64,000 nt of DNA from Sva-07 sp963728355 (GTDB taxonomy: Bacteria; Actinomycetota; Acidimicrobiia; Acidimicrobiales; Ilumatobacteraceae): NCBI GenBank assembly GCA_963728355.1, contig CAVSJQ010000002.1, forward strand, positions 62,001-126,000, given 5' to 3'. A program made the translations under genes and the position numbers. Positions 8,635-17,122 of the stretch are shown piece by piece. A model generated the notes under the pieces. That model ran no database searches. It had not been told where the DNA came from and saw only the letters and a program-made list of their open reading frames with translations. Positions within the stretch are counted from its first letter, which is position 1. Each line of letters starts with the position of its first letter.

Positions 8635-9657
8635 ATGAGCTCACCTCCGCGCTGGATCCCGGCGCTCGGTGCACTGCTGTGGGCGGTCTGGATCCTGCGT
8701 CTCGGAACCGACGACCGACGCAGTGTCGTCGGACTGAGCGGGACGGCTTCGGAGGTGATCCAGCATGTGGTCGCCTTCGCGATTCTCGGTGCCCTCGTCA
8801 TGCTGACCGTTCGGCGACGGCGGTGGCTCGTGTTCGGCATGGTCGCTGCCGCCGGCGTCCTCGGCGAGTTCGCACAGCTCGCAGCGTCGGATCGCACGTT
8901 CGATGTCGGCGACATGGTGTTCTCCGTGGCCGGAGCAGCGCTCGGTGTCGCGGCCGTCCGCCGCACGGGTTGGTACACGACGGTGTCGGTCATCGCCACC
9001 GCGGGACTGCTGGTCGGTACCGCTCCTCGTGTGCTCGAGCTCTCCGTCGTCGAACTCGAGACGTCATACCCGGCCGACTGCTCGACGCCGCCACCGCCGT
9101 TGGAGGGTGCCCCGGAGGTCGTGCTCGATGTCGACCTGGGTGCCGAGCCTGGCGGTGATGCGACGCTCCCGATCGAGATCGAGGAGCCCACGGCAGCGGC
9201 AATCAGAGAACGGCTCGTCGCAACCGACGAGTTCAGCGTCGCCGTCGAGTTCAGCACGACCGATCTCGACCAGCACGGTCCCGTTCGGCTCTTCACGATC
9301 AGCGAGGGCACCGAAGCCGATCAGGTCAACGTCCATCTCGGGCTCGACGGCGATGATCTCAGCGTCCGACTGCGGACATCGTGTGAGCTCTTCAACTCGA
9401 TCGAGGTGCCCGACGTCGTGAGCGCCGGCACCGATCACCGCGTCGTCGTGACCTGGGGGGCGGGGACGCTCGAGGTCTGGGTGGACGCCGTGAAGGCCCG
9501 GAGCGTGTCGTTGCCGTGGGGCGACCTCGAGCGTTGGGATCCGACCTACCGCCTCATCGTCGGCGACGAGGTCGGAGGCGGACGCCGGTTCGAGGGGACG
9601 GTGCGCTCGGTCACCATGTGGGACCGCGTTCTGGACGACTCGTCGATTCGTCGCTGA
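8635..9657 (+). CDS. VanZ-like membrane domain fused to LamG/concanavalin-like domain
   Basis: About 340 residues. The first 130 contain four hydrophobic helices with VanZ-family spacing (VIQHVVAFAILGALVML and VLGEFAQLAASDRTFDVGDM, where Gly-Glu and Asp-x-x-Asp are characteristic). A final helix is followed by an extracellular region of about 200 residues with beta-rich segments (FEGTVRSVTMWDRVLDD) typical of LamG/concanavalin A-like lectin folds. A role in binding or handling surface glycans fits the neighbouring DUF4012 gene and exopolysaccharide cluster; this is inference. An in-frame ATG at 8554 would add 27 residues of basic, non-conserved sequence. Confidence 0.72.
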   Translation: MSSPPRWIPALGALLWAVWILRLGTDDRRSVVGLSGTASEVIQHVVAFAILGALVMLTVRRRRWLVFGMVAAAGVLGEFAQLAASDRTFDVGDMVFSVAGAALGVAAVRRTGWYTTVSVIATAGLLVGTAPRVLELSVVELETSYPADCSTPPPPLEGAPEVVLDVDLGAEPGGDATLPIEIEEPTAAAIRERLVATDEFSVAVEFSTTDLDQHGPVRLFTISEGTEADQVNVHLGLDGDDLSVRLRTSCELFNSIEVPDVVSAGTDHRVVVTWGAGTLEVWVDAVKARSVSLPWGDLERWDPTYRLIVGDEVGGGRRFEGTVRSVTMWDRVLDDSSIRR

Positions 9658-9786
9658 TGCGACGACTGGCGGCCGAAACCGGTCCTCCAGCGGCGAGATT
9701 GCACTCCGCGGGACCAGACGATCGCGCAGAGTGGTTGCCCCTCCGGGTGAGCGGATTTTCATGAAGGAACCTGGTCAGTCTCACGC

Positions 9787-9814
9787 TTGCAGCGAGTTGG
9801 ACTGGTGTTACTAT
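9787..9814 (+). promoter_or_regulatory. Candidate sigma-70 promoter for the LPxTG-like gene
   Basis: TTGCAG (9787-9792) and TACTAT (9809-9814) are separated by 16 bases, about 70 bases before the start at 9882. The segment is clearly AT-richer than its surroundings. The -35 is imperfect and no experimental support exists. Confidence 0.35.
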
Positions 9815-9881
9815 CCGTTTGAGCAGTGGGCACGTCGGATATCCCGGCGGCTCACCGAAGCACATCACGGAAGGTGGGCAC

Positions 9882-10205
9882 ATGAACATTCGATCGACAC
9901 AACCACGCAGAACTCGCCTCGCACTGGTGGGCCTCACCGCAGCTGCGTTGTCGTTCGTTGCGGTGCCGGGTTCGGTCAACGCCCAGTACCCGCCGGCCCC
10001 GGATAGTGGGCAGTCGCCGCCTGCGCAGGTGCCGACCGGCGAGGTGTCCGCTGGCGGAGGGACGGTGTCCGGTGCCGCGTTGCCGGCCACCGGTGGTTCC
10101 GGCACGACGGAGATCATCTGGATCGCCTCGAGCGCCCTCCTTGCGGGAGTGGCGATCTCGGCGGTCTCCCTGCGACGCCGCAACCCCTCGATCGCCGCCG
10201 ACTGA
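9882..10205 (+). CDS. Small secreted protein with LPxTG-like sorting signal
   Basis: A 107-residue exported protein. It has a basic N-terminus and hydrophobic signal sequence (LALVGLTAAALSFVAVPG) with probable cleavage near VNAQ. The mature region of about 40 residues is rich in Pro, Gly and Ser. It ends with LPATGG, a hydrophobic helix and RRRN, which is the arrangement of a sortase substrate. ATG 9882 follows GGAAGGTGGG. No sortase gene is in this window. It may be a short cell-wall-linked peptide or a stalk component. Nothing in the mature part suggests an enzyme. Confidence 0.75.
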   Translation: MNIRSTQPRRTRLALVGLTAAALSFVAVPGSVNAQYPPAPDSGQSPPAQVPTGEVSAGGGTVSGAALPATGGSGTTEIIWIASSALLAGVAISAVSLRRRNPSIAAD

Positions 10206-10212
10206 GCGACGC

Positions 10213-10236
10213 CACGCCGGTACCCCGGCTGGCGTG
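10213..10236. terminator. Bidirectional terminator-like hairpin between convergent genes
   Basis: CACGCC and GGCGTG arms enclose a 12-nt centre containing GGTACC. It lies between the stop of the LPxTG-like gene (10205) and the stop of the dioxygenase gene on the other strand (10282), a usual place for a shared terminator. Confidence 0.4.
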
Positions 10237-10281
10237 AGGTCCAGCCGGTGGGCAACGTCGGTGCGCATCCCCAGCCGGCAT

Positions 10282-11142
10282 TCAGCCCGCTGGTGCGACG
10301 CCGGCGACACTCGTTCGATACAGCTCCCGGCGCTCGCCGTGGTAATCGTTGATGGCGAAGTGTTGCGTCGCCGAATTGTCCCAGATGGCGAGCATGTGCG
10401 GCTGCCAGCGCAGCCGGCACGTCAGATTCGGATGCGTCGCATGGGCCGTCAGGCGTGCGAGCAGCGAGTGCGCTTCGTCCGGGTCCATGCCCTCGATCCC
10501 CGTCGTGTACACGGCGTTGACGTACAGGGCGCGTCGACCCGTTCGAGGGTGACGGATCACGAGCGGGTGCGACTGCGTCGCGTAGGCGTCGGCCGACGGC
10601 TCGATCGACATCGAGCTCCGGTCGGCCACCGCCTCGAGATAGCCGCCCGTGCCGTAGGCCAACCCCGCCGAGTGCGTCGCCCGGAGCCCGGCAATCTGCT
10701 CCTTCACGTGTGAGGGCAGCGTCTCGTAGGCGAGATACTGGTTCGCCCACATCGTGTCGCCGCCGGCGCTGGGTACGTCATGGGCGTGCAGCACGGTGTA
10801 CGACGGGGGCGCAGGAAGGTACGACAGGTCGGTGTGCCAGGCGTTGGCGAAGTTCAGTTCGTCGCTCGGCTCCTTGACCACGCGGATGACGTACGGTCGA
10901 CCCTCCACCGGGCTGACATAGGGCGTGATGTCGCGACCGCCGAGTTCGTCGGTGAACGCTTCCAACCGGTCGAGGTCCATCTGCTGTTCGGGGAATGCCA
11001 CCACGAGGTGCTCGTCGAGCAGTCGCAGGATCGTCTCGATCTGTTCGGGCAACTGCGGTCGGGCCACGTCGACGCCATGCACGACCGCTCCGCACGACCC
11101 GGCCAACCGGTCGACGATCACAGACTCGGCGAGATGACCCAT
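10282..11142 (-). CDS. TauD/TfdA family Fe(II)/2-oxoglutarate dioxygenase
   Basis: About 286 residues. The iron-binding triad is visible: H103-x-D105 in NAWHTDLSY and H261 in the TauD signature WDNSATQHFAINDY, with an arginine at about 276 (LYRTSV) in the place that binds the 2-oxoglutarate carboxylate. Family members hydroxylate substrates such as taurine, alkyl sulfates or aromatic acids using oxygen and 2-oxoglutarate. The substrate is not deducible, and no sulfonate transporter is nearby. An in-frame ATG at 11169 would add nine residues. Neither start has a strong ribosome site. Confidence 0.87.
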   Translation of the reverse strand: MGHLAESVIVDRLAGSCGAVVHGVDVARPQLPEQIETILRLLDEHLVVAFPEQQMDLDRLEAFTDELGGRDITPYVSPVEGRPYVIRVVKEPSDELNFANAWHTDLSYLPAPPSYTVLHAHDVPSAGGDTMWANQYLAYETLPSHVKEQIAGLRATHSAGLAYGTGGYLEAVADRSSMSIEPSADAYATQSHPLVIRHPRTGRRALYVNAVYTTGIEGMDPDEAHSLLARLTAHATHPNLTCRLRWQPHMLAIWDNSATQHFAINDYHGERRELYRTSVAGVAPAG

Positions 11143-11290
11143 GTCCACGACCGTAGTGGTCCAGCCCATCGCCGGGAACGGCCCAACGGACCGAGACCGG
11201 CGAAGGCACTCCGCGGATGGCATGTGGAGGAAGCTGGTGGAGGAAGCTGGTGGAGATGTACGGTGAGCCTCGTTCCGTAGAGTGGCGCAG

Positions 11291-13588
11291 ATGCCCGAAC
11301 GACCCGGACCCTTCTCGCTCGACCGGCGACGGTTCCTGATCGCCGGCGTCGGGGCCACCGCCGCAGTCGTCGCCGGCTGCTCGAACGGTGACTCCGGCGA
11401 CGATGGCGCCCCGCCCAGCGCCGGATCGAGCGTCACCGCACCGACGGAGAGCACGACCGCCCGCACCGTCGCCGCCGGCACCGTCCCCGATGACGTCAGC
11501 CCACCGGCGGGGGCTGACGCCGCTCTCGCCGCACCGGGCTCGCCGGGGTTGATCGACGAGGCGGTCTGGCAGACCCGCGTCGACGACTACCTCGCATTCG
11601 CCACCACCGCCGAGCACTCCTCCAATCCGGCCGGCATCAACGCCTACCTCGGCCGTGCCCGCCGCGACCCCGACTTCACGTGGCCGATCGAGAACGTGAC
11701 CGTCGAGTCACTCCAGGCCGTCTTCGATCAGATCGACGCCTGGGAGGACACCCGCGACTTCCGGTTCATGGACCTGCACTGGATGCTCGCCCTCGGCCAG
11801 GGCGACACGCCGATGACGCAACTGTCTCCCGAGGTGATCGCGGCGATCGACGAGCGCATGCTGGCCAACCGGTACCGCTACGACGACCCGCTGCCCGACG
11901 ACCGCATCGACAACCTGTGGTTCTGGTCGGAGAACCACCGCATCATCAACCTCGCCATCGAGTACCTCGCCGGCCAGCGGTATCCCGACGAGACGTTCGC
12001 CGTCACCGGCCTCACCGGCGCCGAGCACCTCGACCGGGCCAAGCCCGACATCGTCGAGTGGATCACCGAGCGCGCCGACCTCGGCTTCTTCGAGTGGCAC
12101 TCGAACGTCTACATGCTCAAGAACATCACGCCGCTGCACATGCTCGCCGAACTCGCCGACGACCCCGAGATCGTCGTCGCCGCGGCGATGGCGCTCGACC
12201 TGTGCCTGGTCGACATGGCCGCCCACACCCAGGCCGGCACCTACACCGCGCCGCGAGGGCGCACGTACAAGAAGGACAAGATGTCGTCGCTCGACGAGGA
12301 CACCTTCAACGTCGCCAAATTCGTGTTCGACGATACGACCGCTGCGTACCAGTCGACCAGCGACACCGGCGTCACCTACTTCTGTTCGGGCTCGCGCTAC
12401 CGGCCGCCGCAACTGGTGGTCGACATCGCCACCGACCCGGAGCCGAGCGTGGTGCGTGAACGTCATGGCGTGTTCTTCGACGGGTCCGCCCCGCTCGAGG
12501 ACGACCCGCCTGCGCCGTACGGCAAGGACTTCTCCGACCCGGCCAACGTGCCGTTCTGGTGGAGCCTCGGCGCGCTCGGCATGTGGCCGCTGGCGCAGGT
12601 GAGCGTCGACACCGCGAACGAGTTCCGGCTGTGGGACACCTCCGAGTTCGGCGACATCAACCTGCTCGCGTCGCTCAACGACTACGACCCCGAACGAATC
12701 CGGGTGTGGGAGCAGGAGCGGGCGGCGGTGATCAACTTCGGGTTCCTGTCCGAGGCCAACACCTACGCCTACCGCGAGCCGAAGGTGTCGCTGGCGTCGG
12801 TGCTCGATCACCGCTTCGGCGAGATGCGCGACCAGGGCCACGCGTGGCAGGCGGCGATCGACGAGAACGCAATGGTCTTCACCACGCATCCGGTGACCGA
12901 TCCGGCGGAGTCGACCGTGTGGGCCGACGACAGCGAGCCCGGCTACTGGACCGGCGAGGCGTCGATGCCCCGCTCGGCGCAGCATCGGGGAACGGCGGTG
13001 CACATCTACCAGCCGAAATGGGACGAGTCGACCGACCCGCTGGTGTGGGGCGTGTTCGGGTACCGGCCGTTCACCCACGCCTACGTGCCCCAGGACCACT
13101 TCGACGAGGTGCGCCAGGTGGGCAACTGGACGATCGTCGCGAAGGGTGGTGGCTACATCGCACTGTGGTCGTGGCGCACGCCGACGTGGCGCGAGTACGA
13201 CCCGACCGTCGTGGCGACGCGGGGGATGACCAAGCCGTTCGACCTGGTCGCCGAAGGCGGGCCCGACAACGTGTGGATCGTGGAGGTCGGCAGCGACTCC
13301 GGCGGCACGCTCGACGACTTCGTCAATGCGGTGACGGCGATCGATCCGTCGGTCGTGCGCGACGACGCCGGGTTCACCGTGTCGTGGACGTCGCCGTCGT
13401 CGGGCATCATCGACTACTCGAGTACCGGGGTGTTCCTCGTCGAAGGCGTCGAGTATCCGACGAGCGACCACCCCCGCCACGAATCGCCGTGGGGCGGCAT
13501 CGACCACCTCTCGCGCCAGTACAACCTCACCGCCGGCACCTCGACCTGGGCGTGCGACTTCGACGCCATGACCCGGGAGCTCGCGTGA
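11291..13588 (+). CDS. Tat-exported lipoprotein of unknown function
   Basis: About 765 residues. The N-terminus carries a twin-arginine signal (SLDRRRFLIAG) ending in a lipobox-like VVAGC, so the protein should be folded in the cytoplasm, exported by Tat and anchored as a lipoprotein. A Ser/Thr/Pro/Gly-rich linker follows. Residues about 100-350 are rich in Trp and acidic residues and look helical (LHWMLALGQG, FFEWHSNVYMLKNITPL), and the C-terminal half looks beta-rich. That pattern is reminiscent of alpha-toroid plus beta-sandwich polysaccharide lyases, but I see no diagnostic lyase motif, so I do not assign it. GTG 11282 is an alternative start. Confidence 0.7.
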   Translation: MPERPGPFSLDRRRFLIAGVGATAAVVAGCSNGDSGDDGAPPSAGSSVTAPTESTTARTVAAGTVPDDVSPPAGADAALAAPGSPGLIDEAVWQTRVDDYLAFATTAEHSSNPAGINAYLGRARRDPDFTWPIENVTVESLQAVFDQIDAWEDTRDFRFMDLHWMLALGQGDTPMTQLSPEVIAAIDERMLANRYRYDDPLPDDRIDNLWFWSENHRIINLAIEYLAGQRYPDETFAVTGLTGAEHLDRAKPDIVEWITERADLGFFEWHSNVYMLKNITPLHMLAELADDPEIVVAAAMALDLCLVDMAAHTQAGTYTAPRGRTYKKDKMSSLDEDTFNVAKFVFDDTTAAYQSTSDTGVTYFCSGSRYRPPQLVVDIATDPEPSVVRERHGVFFDGSAPLEDDPPAPYGKDFSDPANVPFWWSLGALGMWPLAQVSVDTANEFRLWDTSEFGDINLLASLNDYDPERIRVWEQERAAVINFGFLSEANTYAYREPKVSLASVLDHRFGEMRDQGHAWQAAIDENAMVFTTHPVTDPAESTVWADDSEPGYWTGEASMPRSAQHRGTAVHIYQPKWDESTDPLVWGVFGYRPFTHAYVPQDHFDEVRQVGNWTIVAKGGGYIALWSWRTPTWREYDPTVVATRGMTKPFDLVAEGGPDNVWIVEVGSDSGGTLDDFVNAVTAIDPSVVRDDAGFTVSWTSPSSGIIDYSSTGVFLVEGVEYPTSDHPRHESPWGGIDHLSRQYNLTAGTSTWACDFDAMTRELA

Positions 13589-13591
13589 AGC

Positions 13592-13680
13592 GTTACGCCA
13601 GGGGTCAGACCCCCGGCGTCACGCGGTGTGCCGCTCCCGTCGACTGTTACGCCGGGGGTCTGACCCCTGGCGTCACGGGG
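13592..13680. repeat. Pair of inverted, nearly palindromic repeats (REP-like)
   Basis: Two 25-base units, about 13593-13617 and 13649-13673, are reverse complements of each other. Each is itself an imperfect palindrome: ACGCC, a G/C run, GTC(A/T)GAC, a G/C run, GGCGT. Each could fold as a hairpin. They lie directly after the lipoprotein stop and immediately before the GTG of the next gene. This organisation matches REP/BIME-type elements, and transcription termination is an additional possible role. Confidence 0.65.
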
Positions 13681-13688
13681 GTGGCGCG

Positions 13689-14756
13689 GTGAGCGGGCGG
13701 GTGGCGGTGGTCGGGGCGGACCACATGCATCTGTTCGAGATCGTCGACCGGCTGGTGAAGGCCGGCGCCGAGACCATCGCCCACAGCGCCGAGGGCGCGC
13801 TGGTGGAGACCTACGCCGGGTGGCGCACCGAGTCGGTCGAGACCACCGACGACGAGATCCTCGCCGACGACTCGATCGACGTCGTCGTCACCGCCGCAAT
13901 CCCCAACCGTCGGGCGGCGATCGCCCTCGCCGCGATCGAGGCCGGCAAGCACGTCATCACCGACAAGCCGGGCCTCACCACGATGGCGCAGCTCGACGCG
14001 ATCCGCGCCGCCGTCGCCGACCGGCCCGGGCGGCCGTGGACCGTGCTGTTCACCGAGCGGTTCGAGAACCGGGCGATCAACGAAGCCGTGCGCCTCGCCC
14101 GATCGGGCGCCGTCGGCACCATCGTGCACGTCATCGGTGCCGGGCCGCACACGATGTGGGCCAAGCGTCGCCCCGATTGGTTCTGGGACCCCGATGCGAC
14201 CGGCGGCATCCTCGTCGACATCGGCTCGCACCAGGTCGACCAGCTCCTGGCCATCAGCGGGGCCACCGCCGCCGATGTCTCGATCGTGGCGTCGATGGTC
14301 GGCAACGTCGCGACCCCCGACCACCCGGCCATGCAGGACATCGGCTCGATGACGCTCTCCTGCCTTTCCGGGCCGGGTGGGCAAGGGCAGGAAGGACAGG
14401 ACGGTCCGTCCGGGGCGGTGGTGGGGGATCACCGGTTGGACTACCTGACGGCGAAGGGGCTCGGGACGTGGGGCGACTGCCGGCTCACGATCGTCGGGAC
14501 GGAGGGCACGATCGAGGCGCGGGCCAACGTCGACGTCGCCGGGCTCGACGGTGCCGAGCACCTGATCGTCGTCGATGGCGACGGCACCCGGCGCGTCGAC
14601 GTCTCGGGCGTCGTCGTCGACTGGGCCGACCTCGCCCTCGCCGACCTCGCCGACGGCGGCGAACGCCTCATGACGCAGCAGCACGCGATCGACGTCACCG
14701 ACGTGTGCCTGCGCGCGCAGGCCGCCGCCCGCCCGTGGGGCAGCCCCACGTCCTGA
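13689..14756 (+). CDS. Gfo/Idh/MocA family oxidoreductase
   Basis: A 355-residue NAD(P)-dependent oxidoreductase with a degenerate Rossmann start (VAVVGADHMHLFEIVD) and the family block IEAGKHVITDKPGLTT, which contains the conserved Lys-Pro. GGILVDIGSHQVDQLL in the C-terminal half contains the Gly-x-x-x-Asp-x-x-x-His arrangement of this family. These enzymes oxidise or reduce sugars, inositols and related polyols. GTG 13689 begins right after the repeat pair. The following gene is convergent with only 17 bp between stops. Confidence 0.85.
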   Translation: MSGRVAVVGADHMHLFEIVDRLVKAGAETIAHSAEGALVETYAGWRTESVETTDDEILADDSIDVVVTAAIPNRRAAIALAAIEAGKHVITDKPGLTTMAQLDAIRAAVADRPGRPWTVLFTERFENRAINEAVRLARSGAVGTIVHVIGAGPHTMWAKRRPDWFWDPDATGGILVDIGSHQVDQLLAISGATAADVSIVASMVGNVATPDHPAMQDIGSMTLSCLSGPGGQGQEGQDGPSGAVVGDHRLDYLTAKGLGTWGDCRLTIVGTEGTIEARANVDVAGLDGAEHLIVVDGDGTRRVDVSGVVVDWADLALADLADGGERLMTQQHAIDVTDVCLRAQAAARPWGSPTS

Positions 14757-14773
14757 ACGAGCCGGCGCACTCT

Positions 14774-15338
14774 TCAGCCGGTCTCGACGACGCCGGCCAT
14801 GCCGAGTGCGAGGTGGTCGCCGATCGTGCACACGACCGCGAGCGGCGCACCGGCCAGGTCGTCCGGCGCGAGCTCCAGCACCGCCCATCGACCCGCCGGG
14901 ACGAACACCTCGAGGTCGAGCGCCTCGATCGTGAACGTGTGCGGCAGCGCCGTGGGATTCTTGATGCGGGCGCGATACGCACCGCCGGCGCCCGGTTCGG
15001 CATCGACCACGACGGGGTCGTAGCCGAAGTCGAACATCCGGATCACCGGCAACGCATCGATCGTCGCGTCGTCGAGATCCTGACCGAACGCCGGCTGCGG
15101 CGCCAGTAACGGAAACACGCCCACGAGCGCCACGCCGAGCACCAGCCCGCCGGCAGCCGCCGACGCCACCCGCGATCAGCCCGACCGTCGCCACGACCAG
15201 CACCGCAAGGATCGCGACCAGCACGGCGTCGACCGCCGGTATCACGGCGCGCACGGCGAGCATCGCCGCCAAGCTGATCGGCCCGATCCCGAGCACCCAT
15301 CGCTGCCACGACCCCTTCCGGGTCGCGAGAGCGCTCAC
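14774..15338 (-). CDS. Membrane-anchored cupredoxin-like protein, frameshifted
   Basis: The gene starts at GTG 15338, overlapping the stop of the upstream SDR gene as GTGA. It encodes two to three hydrophobic helices (ISLAAMLAVRAVIPAVDAVL and following). At about 15170 the reading frame shifts by one base and continues as SAAAGGLVLGVALVGVFPLL, then a soluble domain of about 100 residues with cupredoxin-like beta pattern (ARIKNPTALPHTFTIEALDL and VVCTIGDHLALGMAGVV, where Cys, His and Met resemble type-1 copper ligands). GTG 15169 could alternatively start a shorter protein. The continuous hydrophobic pattern across the break favours one gene with a one-base indel in the sequence. Confidence 0.6.
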
Positions 15339-16288
15339 GATGACGTCCGTGTTGTTGCCGTCGCTGTCATCGTCATGGCCAGCGCTTCGTCGAGCGGCGT
15401 TGCCTCGACGGCGAAGTGCTCCGAGAACGCCGACGAATCGACGACGAAGTCCGTCTCGAACTCGTAGAGCATCTCCACCATCTCCCGCACCGGTTTGACG
15501 AACACGCCCATCGCTCGCAGCAGTGGTTTCGGCGCGCTGCGGATTCGTCCCTGTCGGCCGATCGCGGCCGCCGCCAGTTCCGCGAGGCGGCGTTGGCTGA
15601 CCGCCGGCGCGCACGGCGCGTGCCAGGCGCGGCCCCATGTGGTGTCGTCCTCGGCGACCCTCACGAGTGTCTCCGCGAGGTCGGCGACGAAGGTCACCGA
15701 GTGCAGTGCATCGACATCGCCGACGGTCATCGCCGGTTTGCCGGCGTGCAGCGGTCCGAAGAAGCGCGAGCCGAAGGCCGAACCCTCGACGCCGGGACCG
15801 AAGAAGTCGCTCGCCCGTACCACGGCCATCTGCAACGTGCCGCGAGCGGCCGCCTCCTCGAGTGACCTCCACATCGCGGCGCGCACCGTTCCCTTGCGGC
15901 TGGTCGGACGCATCGGCGTCGCCTCGGTCAGTGGGCCGTCGAGTACCCCGTAGCCGTACAGGTTCTCGACCACCATCAGCGGCACCTCGTGGGCCTCGGC
16001 CGCCTGCACGATCGATGCCTGGAGGGCCGGGAACTCCTCGACCCAACGGTCGTAAGGGGGTTGGGCCGTCGTGAAGGCGATGGTTGCGTCGCCAAGTGCC
16101 TCGCGGGCGGCGCCGGGCTCGCGGAGGTCGGCTCGTCGGGCGTCGGCACCGTCGACCACGGTGCCGGACCGGGTGACGACCGTCGGCCGATGCCCGCGGG
16201 CGACGAGGGCGTCAACGAGCGATCGTCCGACCGGCCCGGCGCCGAGCACGACAGGCCGTGCGAATCGATCGGTGGGGTGGGAAAGCAT
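15335..16288 (-). CDS. NAD(P)-binding SDR-type epimerase/dehydratase family protein
   Basis: A 317-residue atypical or extended SDR. The dinucleotide motif is VVLGAGPVGRSLVDAL. The active-site area reads VVENLYGYGVLDGPL, where a usual Ser is replaced and the Tyr-Gly-Tyr is retained, as in NmrA-like and uncharacterised epimerase-family proteins. VVRASDFFGPGV is a further SDR family block. Substrate is unknown. It is transcribed divergently from a TetR-family regulator with an operator-like palindrome between them, so it is probably that regulator's target, together with the coupled downstream cupredoxin-like gene. Confidence 0.8.
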   Translation of the reverse strand: MLSHPTDRFARPVVLGAGPVGRSLVDALVARGHRPTVVTRSGTVVDGADARRADLREPGAAREALGDATIAFTTAQPPYDRWVEEFPALQASIVQAAEAHEVPLMVVENLYGYGVLDGPLTEATPMRPTSRKGTVRAAMWRSLEEAAARGTLQMAVVRASDFFGPGVEGSAFGSRFFGPLHAGKPAMTVGDVDALHSVTFVADLAETLVRVAEDDTTWGRAWHAPCAPAVSQRRLAELAAAAIGRQGRIRSAPKPLLRAMGVFVKPVREMVEMLYEFETDFVVDSSAFSEHFAVEATPLDEALAMTMTATATTRTSS

Positions 16289-16299
16289 CGGGGTCTCGT

Positions 16300-16385
16300 T
16301 TCGTGTCGTGGACGGACGTGGTGGACGGAATGTCGGGGACGAACGTGGCGGATGGATGTGGCGGGTGGATGTCGTGGACGACTGA
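16300..16385. repeat. Degenerate short tandem repeats (GTGGACG-like)
   Basis: The leader of the SDR gene contains repeated variants of GTGGACG/GTGGATG, for example around 16308, 16321, 16350 and 16374. The period is irregular. No coding function is evident. Confidence 0.35.
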
Positions 16386-16417
16386 GTGCCGGCGACCGTT
16401 TCGGTCGACGTTCACAA

Positions 16418-16434
16418 GTCGAACAGTGTTCGAC
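16418..16434. promoter_or_regulatory. TetR-type operator palindrome
   Basis: A perfect 8+1+8 palindrome, GTCGAACA-G-TGTTCGAC, lies between the divergent SDR and TetR genes. A partial second site sharing TGTTCGA occurs at 16454-16460, close to the regulator start. Size, symmetry and position are typical of TetR-family operators. Binding is inferred. Confidence 0.6.
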
Positions 16435-16492
16435 ATCCAGCAAACTCAAACGGTGTTCGAAAGTCAAGTGACGTCCGACATAGGCTGTGGCG

Positions 16493-17122
16493 ATGGCACC
16501 GCCCCCCTCATCGTCATCGCCATCGCGCCGTGAGCGCCTTCGTCGAGAACTCACCGACGATGTTGTCGCGACGGCCCGTCGCCATCTCGCCGAGGGTGGT
16601 CCGGCGGCGGTGTCGTGGCGCGGCATCTCCCGCGAGGTCGGCGTCAACCCCGCGACGCTCTACACCTACTTCGACAATCTCGACGACCTGTTCACCGCGG
16701 TGATCATGGACAGCTTCACGCGCCTCGCCGAAGCGGTTCGCGACGCAGCGGAGGCGGCCGACGGATCCGAACCGCTCGAACGGGTGATGGCGTGCGCGAA
16801 CGCCTATCGATCCTGGGCGATCGGGCACCCCGCCGAGTTCAACCTGATCTTCACCGATCGCATCCCCGGCTACGCCGCACCACCCGACGGACCGACCGTT
16901 GCCATCCAGAGCGAGATCTTCGGACCGTTCGTCGACGCGCTCGATGCTCTCGACGGTCGTGTAGACGGCGACCGCGACGTCGCCGCGATCGCCGACGAAC
17001 GTGTGGCGATGTGGGCGACGATGCACGGGTTCGTGATCCTGGAGATCAACAACCACCTTCCATTCGTGGCCGATCCGGACCGGGTCTTCGACCAGACGTT
17101 GCGCACCCGAATGGGCGCCTGA
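16493..17122 (+). CDS. TetR/AcrR family transcriptional regulator
   Basis: About 209 residues. The N-terminal DNA-binding domain shows the TetR helix-turn-helix: VSWRGISREVGVNPATLYTY followed by FDNLDDLFTAV. The C-terminal part (YRSWAIGHPAEFNLIFTDRI) resembles the TetR_C_33-type ligand domain found in many actinobacterial regulators. It probably represses the divergent SDR gene and its own expression through the palindrome at 16418-16434. ATG 16493 is chosen; GTG 16487 is two codons earlier. Confidence 0.9.
   Translation: MAPPPSSSSPSRRERLRRELTDDVVATARRHLAEGGPAAVSWRGISREVGVNPATLYTYFDNLDDLFTAVIMDSFTRLAEAVRDAAEAADGSEPLERVMACANAYRSWAIGHPAEFNLIFTDRIPGYAAPPDGPTVAIQSEIFGPFVDALDALDGRVDGDRDVAAIADERVAMWATMHGFVILEINNHLPFVADPDRVFDQTLRTRMGA

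Noticed and set aside
15043..15309. Arg-rich open frame on the minus strand as a separate protein
   Set aside because: It is the third frame of the cupredoxin-like gene; composition is Arg/Gly/Trp-rich and no domain is visible.
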